A DNA stretch of 42,644 nucleotides from Actinomyces sp. oral taxon 448 str. F0400 (GCF_000220835.1 NZ_GL985606.1:2500610-2543253), one strand, 5' to 3'. Positions 9,101-18,856 are shown, counted from the first letter of the stretch. Translations and numbers: made by a program. Notes: generated from the sequence alone by a model not told the origin.

Positions 9101-10432
9101 ATGAGCAAGCTCGACACCACAGGTCGCGTCCTCTCCGGTTGGAATCCGGAGGAGCCCGAGAGCTGGGATGCCGGAATCGCCTGGAGGACCCTGGCGATCA
9201 CGACCTTCTCCATGGTCATCGCCTTCTGCGTCTTCTTCCTCGTCTCGGCGATCGCCCCGAAGCTCAAGCTCATCGGCTTCGACCTCACCGCGGGCCAGCT
9301 CTACTGGCTGACGGCCATGCCGGGCCTGTCCGGCGGACTCATCCGCCTGATCTACATGTTCCTGCCGCCGATCATGGGCACCCGCAGGCTCATCGGCATC
9401 TCCTCCCTGCTCTACCTCATCCCCATGCTCGGCTGGTTCTTCGCCGTGCAGGACACCTCCACCCCCTACCTCGTGCTGCTGCTCCTGTCCTTCCTGTGCG
9501 GCATCGGCGGGGGCACCTTCTCCGGCTACATGCCCTCGACCGGCTACTTCTTCCCCAAGCGGCTGTCGGGCACGGCCCTCAACGTCCAGGCGGGTCTGGG
9601 CAACCTGGGCATGTCGATCATCCAGATGGTCGGCCCCTGGCTCATGGGTTTCGGTCTGCTGGGCATCGCCTTCATCGCTCCGCAGCGCGAAGCGGATAAC
9701 CACGCGATCTTCGTGCACAACGCCGCCATCTTCTTCGTGCCCTGGACGATCCTGGCGGCGGTGCTCGCTTTCACGCTTCTCAAGGACGTGCCCGTCAAGG
9801 CCAATATCCGCCAGCAGATCGATATCTTCGGCAACGCCAATACGTGGTGCATGACGCTGCTCTACGTGCTGACCTTCGGACTCTTCTCCGGCTTCTCCGC
9901 CCAGTTCGGCCTGCTCATCAACAACACCTTCGGCGCCTCCTCCTCGCTGGCGCAGGCCGGTTACCAGAACCTGCCGCTGGGAGCCACCTACGCATTCCTC
10001 GGCCCTCTCATCGGCTCACTCGTCCGCGTAGCGTGGGGGCCCCTGTGCGACAGGGTGTCGGGAGGCTTCTGGACCTTCGTCTCGGCCGTGGGCATGGCCA
10101 TCACCCTGGGCTGGGCGGCGCTCTACCTGCACCCGGACAGCCCTTCCGCCTTCAGACCCTTCCTGTGGGCCATGCTCGTCATGTTCTTCTTCGCGGGCAT
10201 CGGCAACGCCGGCACCTTCAAGCAGATGCCGATGATCATGCCCAAGCGACAGGCGGGCGGCGCCATCGGCTTCACGGCCGCCGTCGCCTGCTTCGGCCCC
10301 TTCTTCGTGGGCGTGGCCCTGTCGGCGATGGATGCCGCCGTCTGGTTCTGGATCTGCGCTGCCTACTCGGCCCTGTGCGCCGTCATCTGCTGGATCCGCT
10401 ACGCCCGCCCGGGAGCGCCCTTCCCCGGCTGA
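9101..10432 (+). CDS. narK: NarK-type nitrate/nitrite MFS transporter
   Basis: This 443-residue, twelve-segment major facilitator imports nitrate and/or exports nitrite for the reductase encoded next door. NarK features include GLSGGLIRLIYMFLPP near residues 79-95 with its conserved Arg, the first nitrate signature around CGIGGGTFSGYMPSTGYFFP (about 132-151) and NVQAGLGNLGMSI after it. The second signature is around FAGIGNAGTFKQMPMI (about 364-379). The ATG at 9101 has AGGAG four bases upstream. The frame is open further upstream, but those residues are Arg/Pro-rich and unlike the family. It precedes narG by 109 bases on the same strand. Confidence 0.95.
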   Translation: MSKLDTTGRVLSGWNPEEPESWDAGIAWRTLAITTFSMVIAFCVFFLVSAIAPKLKLIGFDLTAGQLYWLTAMPGLSGGLIRLIYMFLPPIMGTRRLIGISSLLYLIPMLGWFFAVQDTSTPYLVLLLLSFLCGIGGGTFSGYMPSTGYFFPKRLSGTALNVQAGLGNLGMSIIQMVGPWLMGFGLLGIAFIAPQREADNHAIFVHNAAIFFVPWTILAAVLAFTLLKDVPVKANIRQQIDIFGNANTWCMTLLYVLTFGLFSGFSAQFGLLINNTFGASSSLAQAGYQNLPLGATYAFLGPLIGSLVRVAWGPLCDRVSGGFWTFVSAVGMAITLGWAALYLHPDSPSAFRPFLWAMLVMFFFAGIGNAGTFKQMPMIMPKRQAGGAIGFTAAVACFGPFFVGVALSAMDAAVWFWICAAYSALCAVICWIRYARPGAPFPG

Positions 10433-10541
10433 CCCGTCTCCGACGACGGCGGAGTCCGCCCGGCCCCGCAGCGCCCCGTCCGTCGTCAACCGCGTCGACC
10501 ACCGCCCGGGGCCCACCGACCGCCACCGTGAAAGATCCGCA

Positions 10542-13500
10542 ATGACCGCCTCCACCGACCCCCTCGTCGCCGGACCCGACACGCAGGTCGAGCGCGCCCC
10601 CGGCCTGCTCGCCCTGGGTTCCTACCTGCGTCACGGCAAAGCCAGCTCCGACGCCCGCCGCCTGTTCCTCACCGGTGGCCGCGAGGCCGACACCTTCTAC
10701 CGGCACCGGTGGAGCCACGACAAGATGGTCCATTCCACTCACGGGGTCAACTGCACCGGCTCATGCGCCTGGGAGGTCTACGTCACCGACGGAATCATCA
10801 CGTGGGAGAAGCAGATCACCGACTACCCCACCACGGGCCCGGACATGCCCGAGTACGAGCCCCGCGGCTGCCCGCGCGGCGCGGCCTTCTCCTGGTACAC
10901 CTACTCCCCCACGCGCATCCGCTACCCGTACGTGCGCAGCGCGCTGCTGGACGCCTTCCGCGCCGCCCGGGCCCGTCACGACGGTGACGCCGTGGCCGCC
11001 TGGGCGCAGGTCACCGGGGACGCGGCGACCGCCCGAGCCTACAAATCCGCCCGCGGGCGAGGCGGCATGGTGCGCGTGGGCTGGGACGAGGCGATGGAGA
11101 TCATCGCCGCCGCCTACGTCCACACCATCCGCACCTGGGGCCCGGACCGCTGCGCCGGCTTCTCCGTCATCCCGGCCATGTCCATGCTCTCCTACGGGGC
11201 GGGCGGACGCTTCCACGAGCTCATCGGCGCCACCATGCTGTCCTTCTACGACTGGTACGCGGATCTGCCCCCCGCCAGCCCGCAGGTCTTCGGGGACCAG
11301 ACCGACGTCCCCGAGGCAGGCGACTGGTACAACTCCCAGTACCTCATCATGTGGGGTTCGAACGTTCCGCTGACCCGCACCCCCGACGCGCACTTCATGA
11401 CCGAGGCCCGCTATCACGGTCAGAAGGTCATCGTGGTCTCCCCCGACTACGCCGACAACACTAAGTTCGCCGACCAATGGCTGCGCGTGGCGCCCGGTAC
11501 CGACGGCGCCATGGCCATGGCCATGGGCCACGTCATCCTCAAGGAGTTCCACGTCGAAGGGCACGAGCCGTACTTCCTGGAGTACATGCGCCGTCACACC
11601 GACGCCCCCTTCCTCCTCGAGCTGGACACCACGTCCGACGGCACCGGATACGTTCCCGGCCGTTTCGTGACGGCGGACTCGGTGCCGGGCGTCGCCGAGG
11701 GAGCCCCCAAGAACGAGTTCCGACCCCTGGTGTGGGACCGCCAGCGCGGACCGGCTGACCCGGGCGGGACGCTCGCCGACCGCTTCACCCCCGAGGGCGA
11801 GGGCAAATGGAACCTCCTCATGGAGGGAGTCCGTCCCATCATGAGCATCGCCGAGCTGGACGCGACGGGCGTCTCGGTCCGCGGGGTCGAGGTGCTCCTG
11901 CCCCGCTTCGACCTGCCCGGCTCCACCACGACCGCGGGTTCCGTGGGCGGCGGCGTCCTGCACCGGGGCGTGCCCGCCACCCGGCTGGCCGACGGCCGGC
12001 TGGTGACCACCGTCTACGACCTGCTCCTGGCCAACTACGGCGTCGAGCGGAAGGGGCTGCCGGGCCGATGGCCCGAGGACTACCACGACGCCACTGCACC
12101 GGGGACCCCCGCATGGGCCAGCGAGCTCACCGGCGTACCCGGGCCGGCCATGATCCGCGTGGCCCGCGAGTTCGCCGTCAACGCCGTCGAGACCCGGGGC
12201 CGCTCCCAGATCCTCATGGGGGCCGGCATCAACCACTACTACCACGCAGACGAGATCTACCGCGCGATCCTGGCACTGACCTCCATGTGCGGCACCCAGG
12301 GCGTGGGCGGCGGCGGTTGGGCCCACTACGTGGGCCAGGAGAAGGTCCGCACCATCGCCGGCTGGTCGCAATTCGCCTTCGCCCTGGACTGGCAGCGTCC
12401 AGCCCGCCAGATGATCTCCACCGGGTTCTGGTACCTGACGACCGACCAGTGGCGCTACGACGACACCCCCGCCGAGCGCCTCGCCTCGCCGCTGGGCGCG
12501 GGGACGCTGGCCGGCAAGACGACGGCGGACACGATGGTCGAGGCCATGAGGCGCGGCTGGACGCCGTCGTACCCGACCTTCAACCGCAACCCGCTGCTGC
12601 TGGGCCGGCAGGCCGAGGAGGCCGGTATGAAGCCGGCGGCCTACGTCGTCGACCAGCTGACCCGCGGCGAGCTGCGCTTCGCCGCAGAGGACCCCGACGC
12701 CCCCGAGAACTTCCCCCGCATTCTGGCCTCCTGGCGGACCAATCTGCTGGGCTCGTCCGCCAAGGGCACCGAGTACTTCCTGCGTCACATGGTGGGCGCG
12801 GGCGGCGACGTCAATGCCACCGAGACCCCCGAGGGTCGCCGTCCGGCATCCATGACGTGGCGCGAGCCGGCCCCCGAGGGCAAGCTCGACCTCATATGGA
12901 CGGCGGACTTCCGCAACACCTCAACGACGCTGCACTCCGACGTCGTGCTGCCGGCGGCCACCTGGTACGAGAAGTACGATCTGGCGACCACGGACATGCA
13001 CCCGTTCATCCACTCCTTCAACGCGGCCATCGATCCGCCGTGGCAGGCCCGGTCCGATTTCGACATCTACCGCCGGCTGGCGGGCATGGTTAGCGCCTGG
13101 GCGCCGACGTACCTGGGCACCCAGACCGACATCATCCCCGTGCCGCTGAGCCATGACACCCCCGACGCCATGACCATGGCGCACGGGGACGTCTCCGCGC
13201 TGCCGCAGCAGTGGATGCCGGGGGTGACCATGCCCAAACTCGTGGCCGTCGAGCGCGACTACACCCAGATCCTCAACAAGTTCGACACCGTCGGGCCACT
13301 GGTGGAGAAGCCGGGCATCCCCGCCAAGGGCATCATGCTCATCGCCGACGAGGAGATGGACGAGCTGCGCCGCGCCCACGGCACCGGCCGCGGCGCCGGA
13401 GCGGGCCGTCCCCTCATCGACACCCCGATCAAGGCCGGCGACGCCGTCATGCACATGTCGGGGGCGACCAACGGCCGCCTGGCCACCCAAGGCTGGAGGA

Positions 13501-14303
13501 CGCTGTCCAAACGCACCGGGACCCCGCTGGTCGAGTTGAGCGAGGAGGAGGCCGGCAGGCAGATCACGTTCGCCGACACCCAGATCAAACCCCAGCCGGT
13601 CATCACCACCCCCGAGTGGTCGGGGTCCGAGCACGGGGGCCGGCGCTACAGCGCCTTCGTCGTCAACGTGGAGCACGCCAAGCCGTGGCATACCCTGACC
13701 GGCCGCATGCACTACTACCTCGACCACGACTGGATGCGCGACATGGGGGAGTCCCTGCCGACCTTCCGCCCGCCGCTCGACTTCGCCTGCCTGTACGGGG
13801 AGGCCGCCCCCGGGTCGGTATCCGCCTCGCAGGCCGGCACCGCGCAGGTGGCCGTGCGCTACCTGACGATCCACAACAAGTGGGCCATTCACTCCCAGTA
13901 TTACGACAATCTCTACATGCTCACCCTGGGCCGGGGCGGCCAGACCATCTGGATGAGCCCGGCCGACGCCGATAAAATCGGAGTGCGGGACAACGAGTGG
14001 GTGGAAGCCTACAACCGCAACGGCATTGTGGCGGCGCGCGCCGTGGTCTCCCATCGCATCCCGGAGGGCACGGTCTTCATGCACCACGCCCAGGAACGCA
14101 CCATGAACACCCCGGTGACCGAGTCCAGCGGGCGCCGGGGGGGCACGCACAACTCGCTGACCCGCATCGTGCTCAAACCCAGCCATTTCGCGGGCGGATA
14201 CGCTCAGCTGTCCTACGCCTTCAATTACATCGGCCCCACCGGTAACAATCGCGACGAGGTCACCCTCATCCGTCGTCGCACCGACCAGGAGGTGACCTTC
14301 TGA
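10542..14303 (+). CDS. narG: Respiratory nitrate reductase alpha subunit NarG
   Basis: NarG is the molybdenum bis-MGD subunit that reduces nitrate to nitrite at the cytoplasmic face of the membrane. At 1253 residues it has normal length. The N-terminal FS0 iron-sulfur motif is intact: His67 in HGVNCTGSC with Cys71 and Cys75, then EPRGCPRGA near 107-115. TDVPE around residue 254 matches the region that supplies the Asp ligand of molybdenum, and GSNVPLTRTPDAHF follows. The C-terminal dinucleotide-binding region includes MHHAQERTMNTP and YNYIGPTG-like sequence. The ATG at 10542 begins a NarG-like N-terminus, though its ribosome site (GAAAGA) is weak. Its stop TGA shares its last base with the narH ATG. 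Confidence 0.97.
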   Translation: MTASTDPLVAGPDTQVERAPGLLALGSYLRHGKASSDARRLFLTGGREADTFYRHRWSHDKMVHSTHGVNCTGSCAWEVYVTDGIITWEKQITDYPTTGPDMPEYEPRGCPRGAAFSWYTYSPTRIRYPYVRSALLDAFRAARARHDGDAVAAWAQVTGDAATARAYKSARGRGGMVRVGWDEAMEIIAAAYVHTIRTWGPDRCAGFSVIPAMSMLSYGAGGRFHELIGATMLSFYDWYADLPPASPQVFGDQTDVPEAGDWYNSQYLIMWGSNVPLTRTPDAHFMTEARYHGQKVIVVSPDYADNTKFADQWLRVAPGTDGAMAMAMGHVILKEFHVEGHEPYFLEYMRRHTDAPFLLELDTTSDGTGYVPGRFVTADSVPGVAEGAPKNEFRPLVWDRQRGPADPGGTLADRFTPEGEGKWNLLMEGVRPIMSIAELDATGVSVRGVEVLLPRFDLPGSTTTAGSVGGGVLHRGVPATRLADGRLVTTVYDLLLANYGVERKGLPGRWPEDYHDATAPGTPAWASELTGVPGPAMIRVAREFAVNAVETRGRSQILMGAGINHYYHADEIYRAILALTSMCGTQGVGGGGWAHYVGQEKVRTIAGWSQFAFALDWQRPARQMISTGFWYLTTDQWRYDDTPAERLASPLGAGTLAGKTTADTMVEAMRRGWTPSYPTFNRNPLLLGRQAEEAGMKPAAYVVDQLTRGELRFAAEDPDAPENFPRILASWRTNLLGSSAKGTEYFLRHMVGAGGDVNATETPEGRRPASMTWREPAPEGKLDLIWTADFRNTSTTLHSDVVLPAATWYEKYDLATTDMHPFIHSFNAAIDPPWQARSDFDIYRRLAGMVSAWAPTYLGTQTDIIPVPLSHDTPDAMTMAHGDVSALPQQWMPGVTMPKLVAVERDYTQILNKFDTVGPLVEKPGIPAKGIMLIADEEMDELRRAHGTGRGAGAGRPLIDTPIKAGDAVMHMSGATNGRLATQGWRTLSKRTGTPLVELSEEEAGRQITFADTQIKPQPVITTPEWSGSEHGGRRYSAFVVNVEHAKPWHTLTGRMHYYLDHDWMRDMGESLPTFRPPLDFACLYGEAAPGSVSASQAGTAQVAVRYLTIHNKWAIHSQYYDNLYMLTLGRGGQTIWMSPADADKIGVRDNEWVEAYNRNGIVAARAVVSHRIPEGTVFMHHAQERTMNTPVTESSGRRGGTHNSLTRIVLKPSHFAGGYAQLSYAFNYIGPTGNNRDEVTLIRRRTDQEVTF

Positions 14304-15899
14304 TGAAGGTGATGGCCCAGATCGCGATGATCATGAACCTCGACAAGTGCATCGGCTGCCACACGTGCTCGGTCACGTGCAAGCAGGCGTGGACGAACCG
14401 CGAGGGCACCGAGTACATGTGGTTCAACAATGTCGAGACCCGTCCCGGCGTCGGCTACCCCAGGGGCTGGGAGAACCAGGAGCGGTGGCGCGGCGGCTGG
14501 ACGCGCACCTCGGGCGGACGCCTGGTGCCCCGCTCGGGCGGGCGCCTGCGCAGGCTCGCGCAGATCTTCGCCAATCCGGACATGCCGGGCGTCGAGGACT
14601 ACTACGAGCCGTGGACGTACGAGTACGACAAGCTGCTGTCGGCCCCCAAGGATTCCCCCACCCTCCCCGTAGCCCGGGCCAAGTCCCAGCTCACCGGCGA
14701 GTACATGCCCACGATCGCGTGGGGGCCCAACTGGGACGACGATCTGGGCGGCTCGACCGAGACGATGGCCGACGACCCGGTCCTGACCGGCATGAGTCGG
14801 AAGGTCGCCACGCAGATCGATCAGACCTTCATGTTCTACCTGCCGCGCATCTGCGAGCACTGCCTGAACCCAACCTGCGTGTCCGCCTGCCCGTCGGGCG
14901 CCATGTACAAGCGCGCCGAGGACGGCATCGTGCTGGTCGATCAGGACGCCTGCCGCGGCTGGCGCATGTGCGTATCCGCCTGCCCGTACAAGAAGGTCTA
15001 CTTCAACCACGTCACCGGCAAGGCCGAGAAGTGCACCCTGTGCTACCCGCGCCTGGAGATCGGCCAGCCGACCGTGTGCTCTGAGACCTGCGTGGGACGG
15101 CTGCGCTACCTCGGCGTCCTGCTCTACGACGCCGATCGCGTCTCCCAGGCGGCCGCCACCCCGGACCCGCAGGATCTGTATGCGGCCCAGCGCGAGATTC
15201 TTCTGGACCCCCGCGACCCGGAGGTCATCAGCGCCGCCCGCGACGAGGGCATCCCCGCCAGCTGGATCACCGCCGCCCAGGACTCGCCCATCTGGGACCT
15301 CATCGAGACCTACGAGGTGGCCCTGCCGCTGCACCCCGAGTACCGGACGGTACATCCCGCCGCTGAGCCCCGTCGTCGACGAGGTCGCGGCCGCGGGCCT
15401 GGACGGGGAGGACCACAAGGTGCTGCTGACGGCCGTGGCGGAGATGCGCATCCCGCTGGAGTACCTGGCGGGGCTGCTGACCGCCGGGGATACGGGCCCG
15501 GTCGAGCGCTCCCTGCGGCGTCTGGCCGCCATGCGCTCGCATATGCGCGAGGTTCGACTGGGTCGCGAGGCCGACCCCGCCATCGCCGCCTCGGTGGGCC
15601 TGGACGGGGAGGAGGTGGAGGCCTTGTACCGTCTGCTGGCCATCGCCAAGTACGACGACCGCTACGTCATCCCCACCACCAAGCCGGAGGTTCCCCGCGG
15701 CATGAAGGCCATGGGCGAGGATGTGCGCACGCTCCTGGGCGAGGGGGCCCCAGCCGGCTGCCACGGCGACGCCGCCTCCTTCCACGGGCAGTCGGGCTCC
15801 GCCCCGGTGGCGCTGCCGCTGCCGACGATGCGCCGCGACCCCGTGCCCTCCGCGGGCCCGGGTCTGACCGGGGCGGGCCCGGCGGGCGGAGGACGCTGA
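14303..15899 (+). pseudogene. narH: Respiratory nitrate reductase beta subunit NarH, frameshifted
   Basis: NarH carries the four iron-sulfur clusters that pass electrons from NarI to NarG. The start is excellent, with AGGAGGTGA seven bases before the ATG. Residues 1-349 match NarH closely: CIGCHTCSVTCK at 16-27, CEHCLNPTCVSACPSGA, CRGWRMCVSACPYKK and EKCTLCYPR. Thr349 (15347-15349) ends HPEYRT, where the family continues LPMVW before YIPPLSP. Here a lone G at 15350 is followed directly by YIPPLSPVVDEV in the next frame (15351-15899, 182 residues, ending in a normal NarH tail). This is what a loss of about 14 bases relative to the family would give. The original frame has no stop and runs through Arg/Gly-rich nonsense into narJ, ending at 16684 (793 codons). 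The result is either a natural mutation that disables nitrate reductase or an assembly error. No slippery heptamer is visible. Confidence 0.88.
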
Positions 15900-15901
15900 C
15901 C

Positions 15902-16684
15902 GTGGCCCGCATGATGGTCCCCGTGCCGTCCTTCGTGCGCGCCCCGCACCCGTTGACCCCGCCGGACCCGGTTGCGCTCACGGCCCCTCAGCGGGCGACA
16001 GCGCACATGGCCGCTTCCCTCCTCCTGGACTACCCCGGCGAGGACGTCCTGGACGGGCGCCTCCGGGCGGTCGGAGCCGCTCTGGCCGGGCCTGACGCCC
16101 CGCCCGCCGAGGTCGCCGCCCCCATCGAGGCCTTCATGGATGCAGCCCGTTCGCGGGGACCGCGGGCGCTGGCCGAGCACTACGTCGAGACCTTCGACCG
16201 ACGTCGGCGCTGCTGCCTGTACCTGACCTACTACGCGGTGGGAGACACCCGTCACCGCGGGGCGGCGCTGCTGGCCTTCAAGCAGGCCCTGTCGGCGGCC
16301 GGCTACGAGATGGCGGTCGACGAACTGCCCGACTACCTGCCGGTGGTCCTGGAGCTGAGTGCGCGCAGCGGGGACGAGGTCGCGCAGACCCTGCTGTCCA
16401 GCCACCGCGAGGGCATCGAGGTGCTGCGCAGCGCCCTCGTCGACGCCGGATCCCCCTACGCCCGCCTCGTGGAGGCGGTCTCCATGACCTTGCCCGAGAT
16501 CGACGCCGCCACGGCCGACCGGGTGCGGGCGCTGGTGGCCGCCGGGCCCCCCACCGAGACCGTCGGGGTCACGGACACGCTGCCCTTCCCCTCCACGCCG
16601 ATCGCCGCGGCGGCCCATGCCGCCGCCGGCCCGGACCTTCTCGTCTCACTCACCCAGTCCGCGTCCCGGGAGCGTCGATCATGA
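15902..16684 (+). CDS. narJ: Nitrate reductase assembly chaperone NarJ
   Basis: NarJ is a cytoplasmic chaperone that binds NarG and is needed for cofactor insertion; it is not part of the finished enzyme. The 260-residue product has the family's helical core: AASLLLDYPGEDVL near residues 38-51, HYVETFDRRRRCCLYLTYY near 94-112 and ELPDYLPVVLELSA near 140-153. The start is taken as GTG at 15902, with GGAGGA eight bases upstream and only two bases after the normal narH stop; ATG codons at 15911 and 15914 are alternatives. The gene is in the same frame as the 5' part of narH, so the narH frameshift produces one continuous reading frame. narJ should still be made from its own start. Its stop overlaps narI by four bases. 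Confidence 0.9.
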   Translation: MARMMVPVPSFVRAPHPLTPPDPVALTAPQRATAHMAASLLLDYPGEDVLDGRLRAVGAALAGPDAPPAEVAAPIEAFMDAARSRGPRALAEHYVETFDRRRRCCLYLTYYAVGDTRHRGAALLAFKQALSAAGYEMAVDELPDYLPVVLELSARSGDEVAQTLLSSHREGIEVLRSALVDAGSPYARLVEAVSMTLPEIDAATADRVRALVAAGPPTETVGVTDTLPFPSTPIAAAAHAAAGPDLLVSLTQSASRERRS

Positions 16685-17472
16685 CCGCCTTCGAACAGTA
16701 CTTCTTGTGGACGGCCCTGCCGTACGCGTCGTTCCTCCTCCTGATCGCAGGTCTCGTGTGGCGCTACCGCAGCGACCAGTACGGGTGGACGAGCAGGTCC
16801 TCGCAGTGGAACGAGTCGCGGATCCTGCGATGGTCCTCCCCCCTGTTCCACTTCGGCATCCTGTTCGTGGCCGCCGGTCACGTCATGGGTCTGCTCGTCC
16901 CCAAGGATTGGACGCAGGCGGTCGGCATCCCCGAGCACGTCTACCACCTCATGGCGGTCATTCCCGGCACTGCGGCCGGTCTCATGACGCTGGTGGGTCT
17001 GGGCGGGCTGCTCTACCGGCGCTTCGTGGTCACGTCGGTGCGGCTGGCGACCACGACGAACGACAAGATCATGTACGTCCTTCTGGTCCTGCCGATCTGC
17101 CTGGGGGCGTGGGCGACGATCTCCACCCAGCTGTTCGGCGGTTCGCACGGCTACGACTACCGCGAGACCATTAGCCCCTGGCTCCGCTCGATCCTGCTGC
17201 TGGACCCGCAGCCGGAGCTCATGGCCGATGTGCCGCTGATCTTCAAGCTGCACATCGCGGCGGCCCTGCTCCTGTTCGCCATCTGGCCCTTCACCCGTCT
17301 GGTCCACGTCGTCTCCGCGCCGGTGGGCTACGTGACCCGGCCCTACGTCGTCTACCGCTCCCGGGCGGGGGCGACGGCGACCACCGTCGCGCACCGGGGG
17401 TGGACGCCCGTGCGCACTCAGGGCACCGGCAATCAGGGGGCCGACGACCTCACGCCCTCGCAGGGGGCGTGA
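16681..17472 (+). CDS. narI: Nitrate reductase gamma subunit NarI (cytochrome b)
   Basis: NarI is the membrane diheme cytochrome b that oxidises menaquinol and feeds electrons to NarH. The 263-residue protein has five hydrophobic segments. The four axial heme histidines are placed as in the family: His57 and His67 in FHFGILFVAAGH, and His191 and His209 in KLHIAAALLLFAIWPFTRLVH. A hydrophilic tail follows. It starts in an ATGA overlap with narJ and ends the nar operon; a GC-rich hairpin lies 57 bases after its stop. No feature suggests loss of function, so the operon's only visible lesion is in narH. Confidence 0.95.
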   Translation: MTAFEQYFLWTALPYASFLLLIAGLVWRYRSDQYGWTSRSSQWNESRILRWSSPLFHFGILFVAAGHVMGLLVPKDWTQAVGIPEHVYHLMAVIPGTAAGLMTLVGLGGLLYRRFVVTSVRLATTTNDKIMYVLLVLPICLGAWATISTQLFGGSHGYDYRETISPWLRSILLLDPQPELMADVPLIFKLHIAAALLLFAIWPFTRLVHVVSAPVGYVTRPYVVYRSRAGATATTVAHRGWTPVRTQGTGNQGADDLTPSQGA

Positions 17473-17854
17473 TCAGATCATCCGGAGGGCCGCTGGGAGG
17501 ATCGCCGCGGTGAAGACCGCGCACGCGTCTGCGCGTCTGCGCAGCCGCGTTACCCTGGCGCCGACTCCGAGAGTCATGGATGCGCCTGCCGCGGGGAGAG
17601 GAGCCGCTCGGCTGCTTCAGCGTCGATCTTCCACCGCTGTCCCGCCGACGCGTCCGCCGAAGACCGGGGCCGGCGGGACCGGACACGACGGCACTTCAGA
17701 ACCCGGCCTTCCCCCGGATTCGCCGGTTACCATGACCGCAGTGTCGTTCGACCCCGTGCGCACCAGCACGACGGGGGACGGAGCCCGGGGTCTGGCACCG
17801 GGGCTGAAGTCCGCGGCTTCAACCTCGCAATCGCACTGAACCGAAAGGATCCCC
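17473..17854. other. Gene-free gap between narI and modA
   Basis: These 382 bases contain no convincing gene. A 109-codon plus-strand frame (17510-17839) has no family resemblance and no ribosome site. The gap holds a small hairpin after narI (17529-17544). The modA ribosome site GAAAGGA ends at its right edge. TTACCATGA at 17727-17735 could contain a -10 (TACCAT), but no -35 is clear. I see no molybdate-responsive palindrome or Moco riboswitch that I can recognise. Confidence 0.5.
17529..17544 (+). terminator. Weak hairpin downstream of narI
   Basis: CTGCGC, a four-base loop and GCGCAG form a perfect six-pair stem 57 bases after the narI stop. There is no T-tract, so termination is uncertain. 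Confidence 0.25.
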
Positions 17855-18856
17855 ATGCGCCTCTCGCACCGCCTGGCCGTTAGTGCACTCTCACTCGTCT
17901 CCGCCGCCTCGCTCGTCGCGTGCGGGGGCGCCTCCGACTCGACGAGCTCCTCAACTCCGACGTCCGAGGCCCGGGACGCTTCCACCGCCTCGGGCGGCAC
18001 GGCTGTCACCGGCGAGATCACGGTTTTCGCCGCGGCATCGCTCAAGGGCGCCTATCAGGACATCGCCGAGGCCTTCGAACAGGCCAACCCCGACGCCTCG
18101 GTCAGCTTCGATTTCCAGGGATCCCAGGATCTCGTCTCCAATCTGTCCGAGGGCTCGGCCGCCGACGTGCTCGCCACCGCCGACACCCAGACCATGGACG
18201 ACGCCGCCGGTCAGAACCTGGTGGGCGAGCAGCGGGAGTTCGCCACCAACGTGCTGAGCATTCTCGTCCCTGCGGGCAACCCCGGCGGCATCACCGGTTT
18301 TGACGAGTCCTTGAACGCCGAGGGCGTCGATCTCACCGTCTGCAACAGCCAGGCCCCCTGCGGCCACGCCACCGAGGAGATGGAGAGGGCCACCGGCGTG
18401 ACCCTCGATCCGGACTCGGAGGAGTCCAAGGTCTCTGACGTGCGCGGCAAGGTCGAGTCCGGACAGGCGGAGGCGGGGATCGTCTACACCACGGACGCCG
18501 TCGCCTCGACCGGCTCCGCCGGCACCGAGGAGATCACGATCCCGGACCTGGGCATCATCAACCACGACCCGATCGCGATGACCGCCGCAGCCGCGAACTC
18601 CGAGGGCGCGCAGGCATTCATTGACTTCGTGCTCTCCGATCAGGGCCAGGAGATCCTGCGGGGCTACGGCTTCGGCGCCCCGGCGGGATCCGCATCCGAA
18701 ACCCCGGCGGACGCCGAATCAGCCGAGCCGGCCGCATCCGAGACGCCGGCGGACGCCGAATCAGCCGAGTCAGCCGAATCCGAGACGCCGGCGGACGCCG
18801 AATCAACCGAACCGACCGAGTCCGCGCAGGCCGAGTCGGGGACCGAGAGCGGCTGA
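17855..18856 (+). CDS. modA: Molybdate ABC transporter substrate-binding lipoprotein ModA
   Basis: ModA captures molybdate outside the membrane. The 333-residue precursor has a lipoprotein signal with lipobox LVAC, giving a lipidated Cys23. After a Ser/Thr linker the binding domain starts at ITVFAAASLKGAYQDI (about 53-68). It continues with SFDFQGSQDLVSNL, ADVLATAD, VCNSQAPCGHATEEM and IVYTTDAV, and ends near FGAP at about 276; the ASLK and GSQ segments hold the usual oxyanion contacts. The last 55 residues are an acidic Ser/Glu/Ala/Pro tail made of three 14-residue units (SETPADAES-type), not part of the fold. GAAAGGA lies five to six bases before the ATG. The gene precedes the modB-modC fusion by 141 bases. 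Confidence 0.93.
   Translation: MRLSHRLAVSALSLVSAASLVACGGASDSTSSSTPTSEARDASTASGGTAVTGEITVFAAASLKGAYQDIAEAFEQANPDASVSFDFQGSQDLVSNLSEGSAADVLATADTQTMDDAAGQNLVGEQREFATNVLSILVPAGNPGGITGFDESLNAEGVDLTVCNSQAPCGHATEEMERATGVTLDPDSEESKVSDVRGKVESGQAEAGIVYTTDAVASTGSAGTEEITIPDLGIINHDPIAMTAAAANSEGAQAFIDFVLSDQGQEILRGYGFGAPAGSASETPADAESAEPAASETPADAESAESAESETPADAESTEPTESAQAESGTESG
18694..18819 (+). repeat. Three tandem 42-base repeats in the modA tail
   Basis: Units at 18694-18735, 18736-18777 and 18778-18819 keep the modA frame and encode 14-residue copies of the (E)SETPADAES motif. They are nearly identical in DNA, which points to recent duplication and likely length variation between strains. Confidence 0.9.

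Noticed and set aside
14303-16684. A natural NarH-NarJ fusion protein
   Set aside because: Residues 350-533 of this frame are Arg/Gly-rich nonsense, while the true NarH C-terminus is in another frame at 15351-15899. narJ also has its own GTG and ribosome site.
17510-17839. A 109-codon gene between narI and modA
   Set aside because: No ribosome site, no family match and low-complexity composition; it fills the gap only because stops are rare in GC-rich DNA.
17473-17854. A Moco riboswitch or ModE-type operator before modA
   Set aside because: I could not find the conserved stems or a molybdate-operator palindrome; only a small hairpin near narI.
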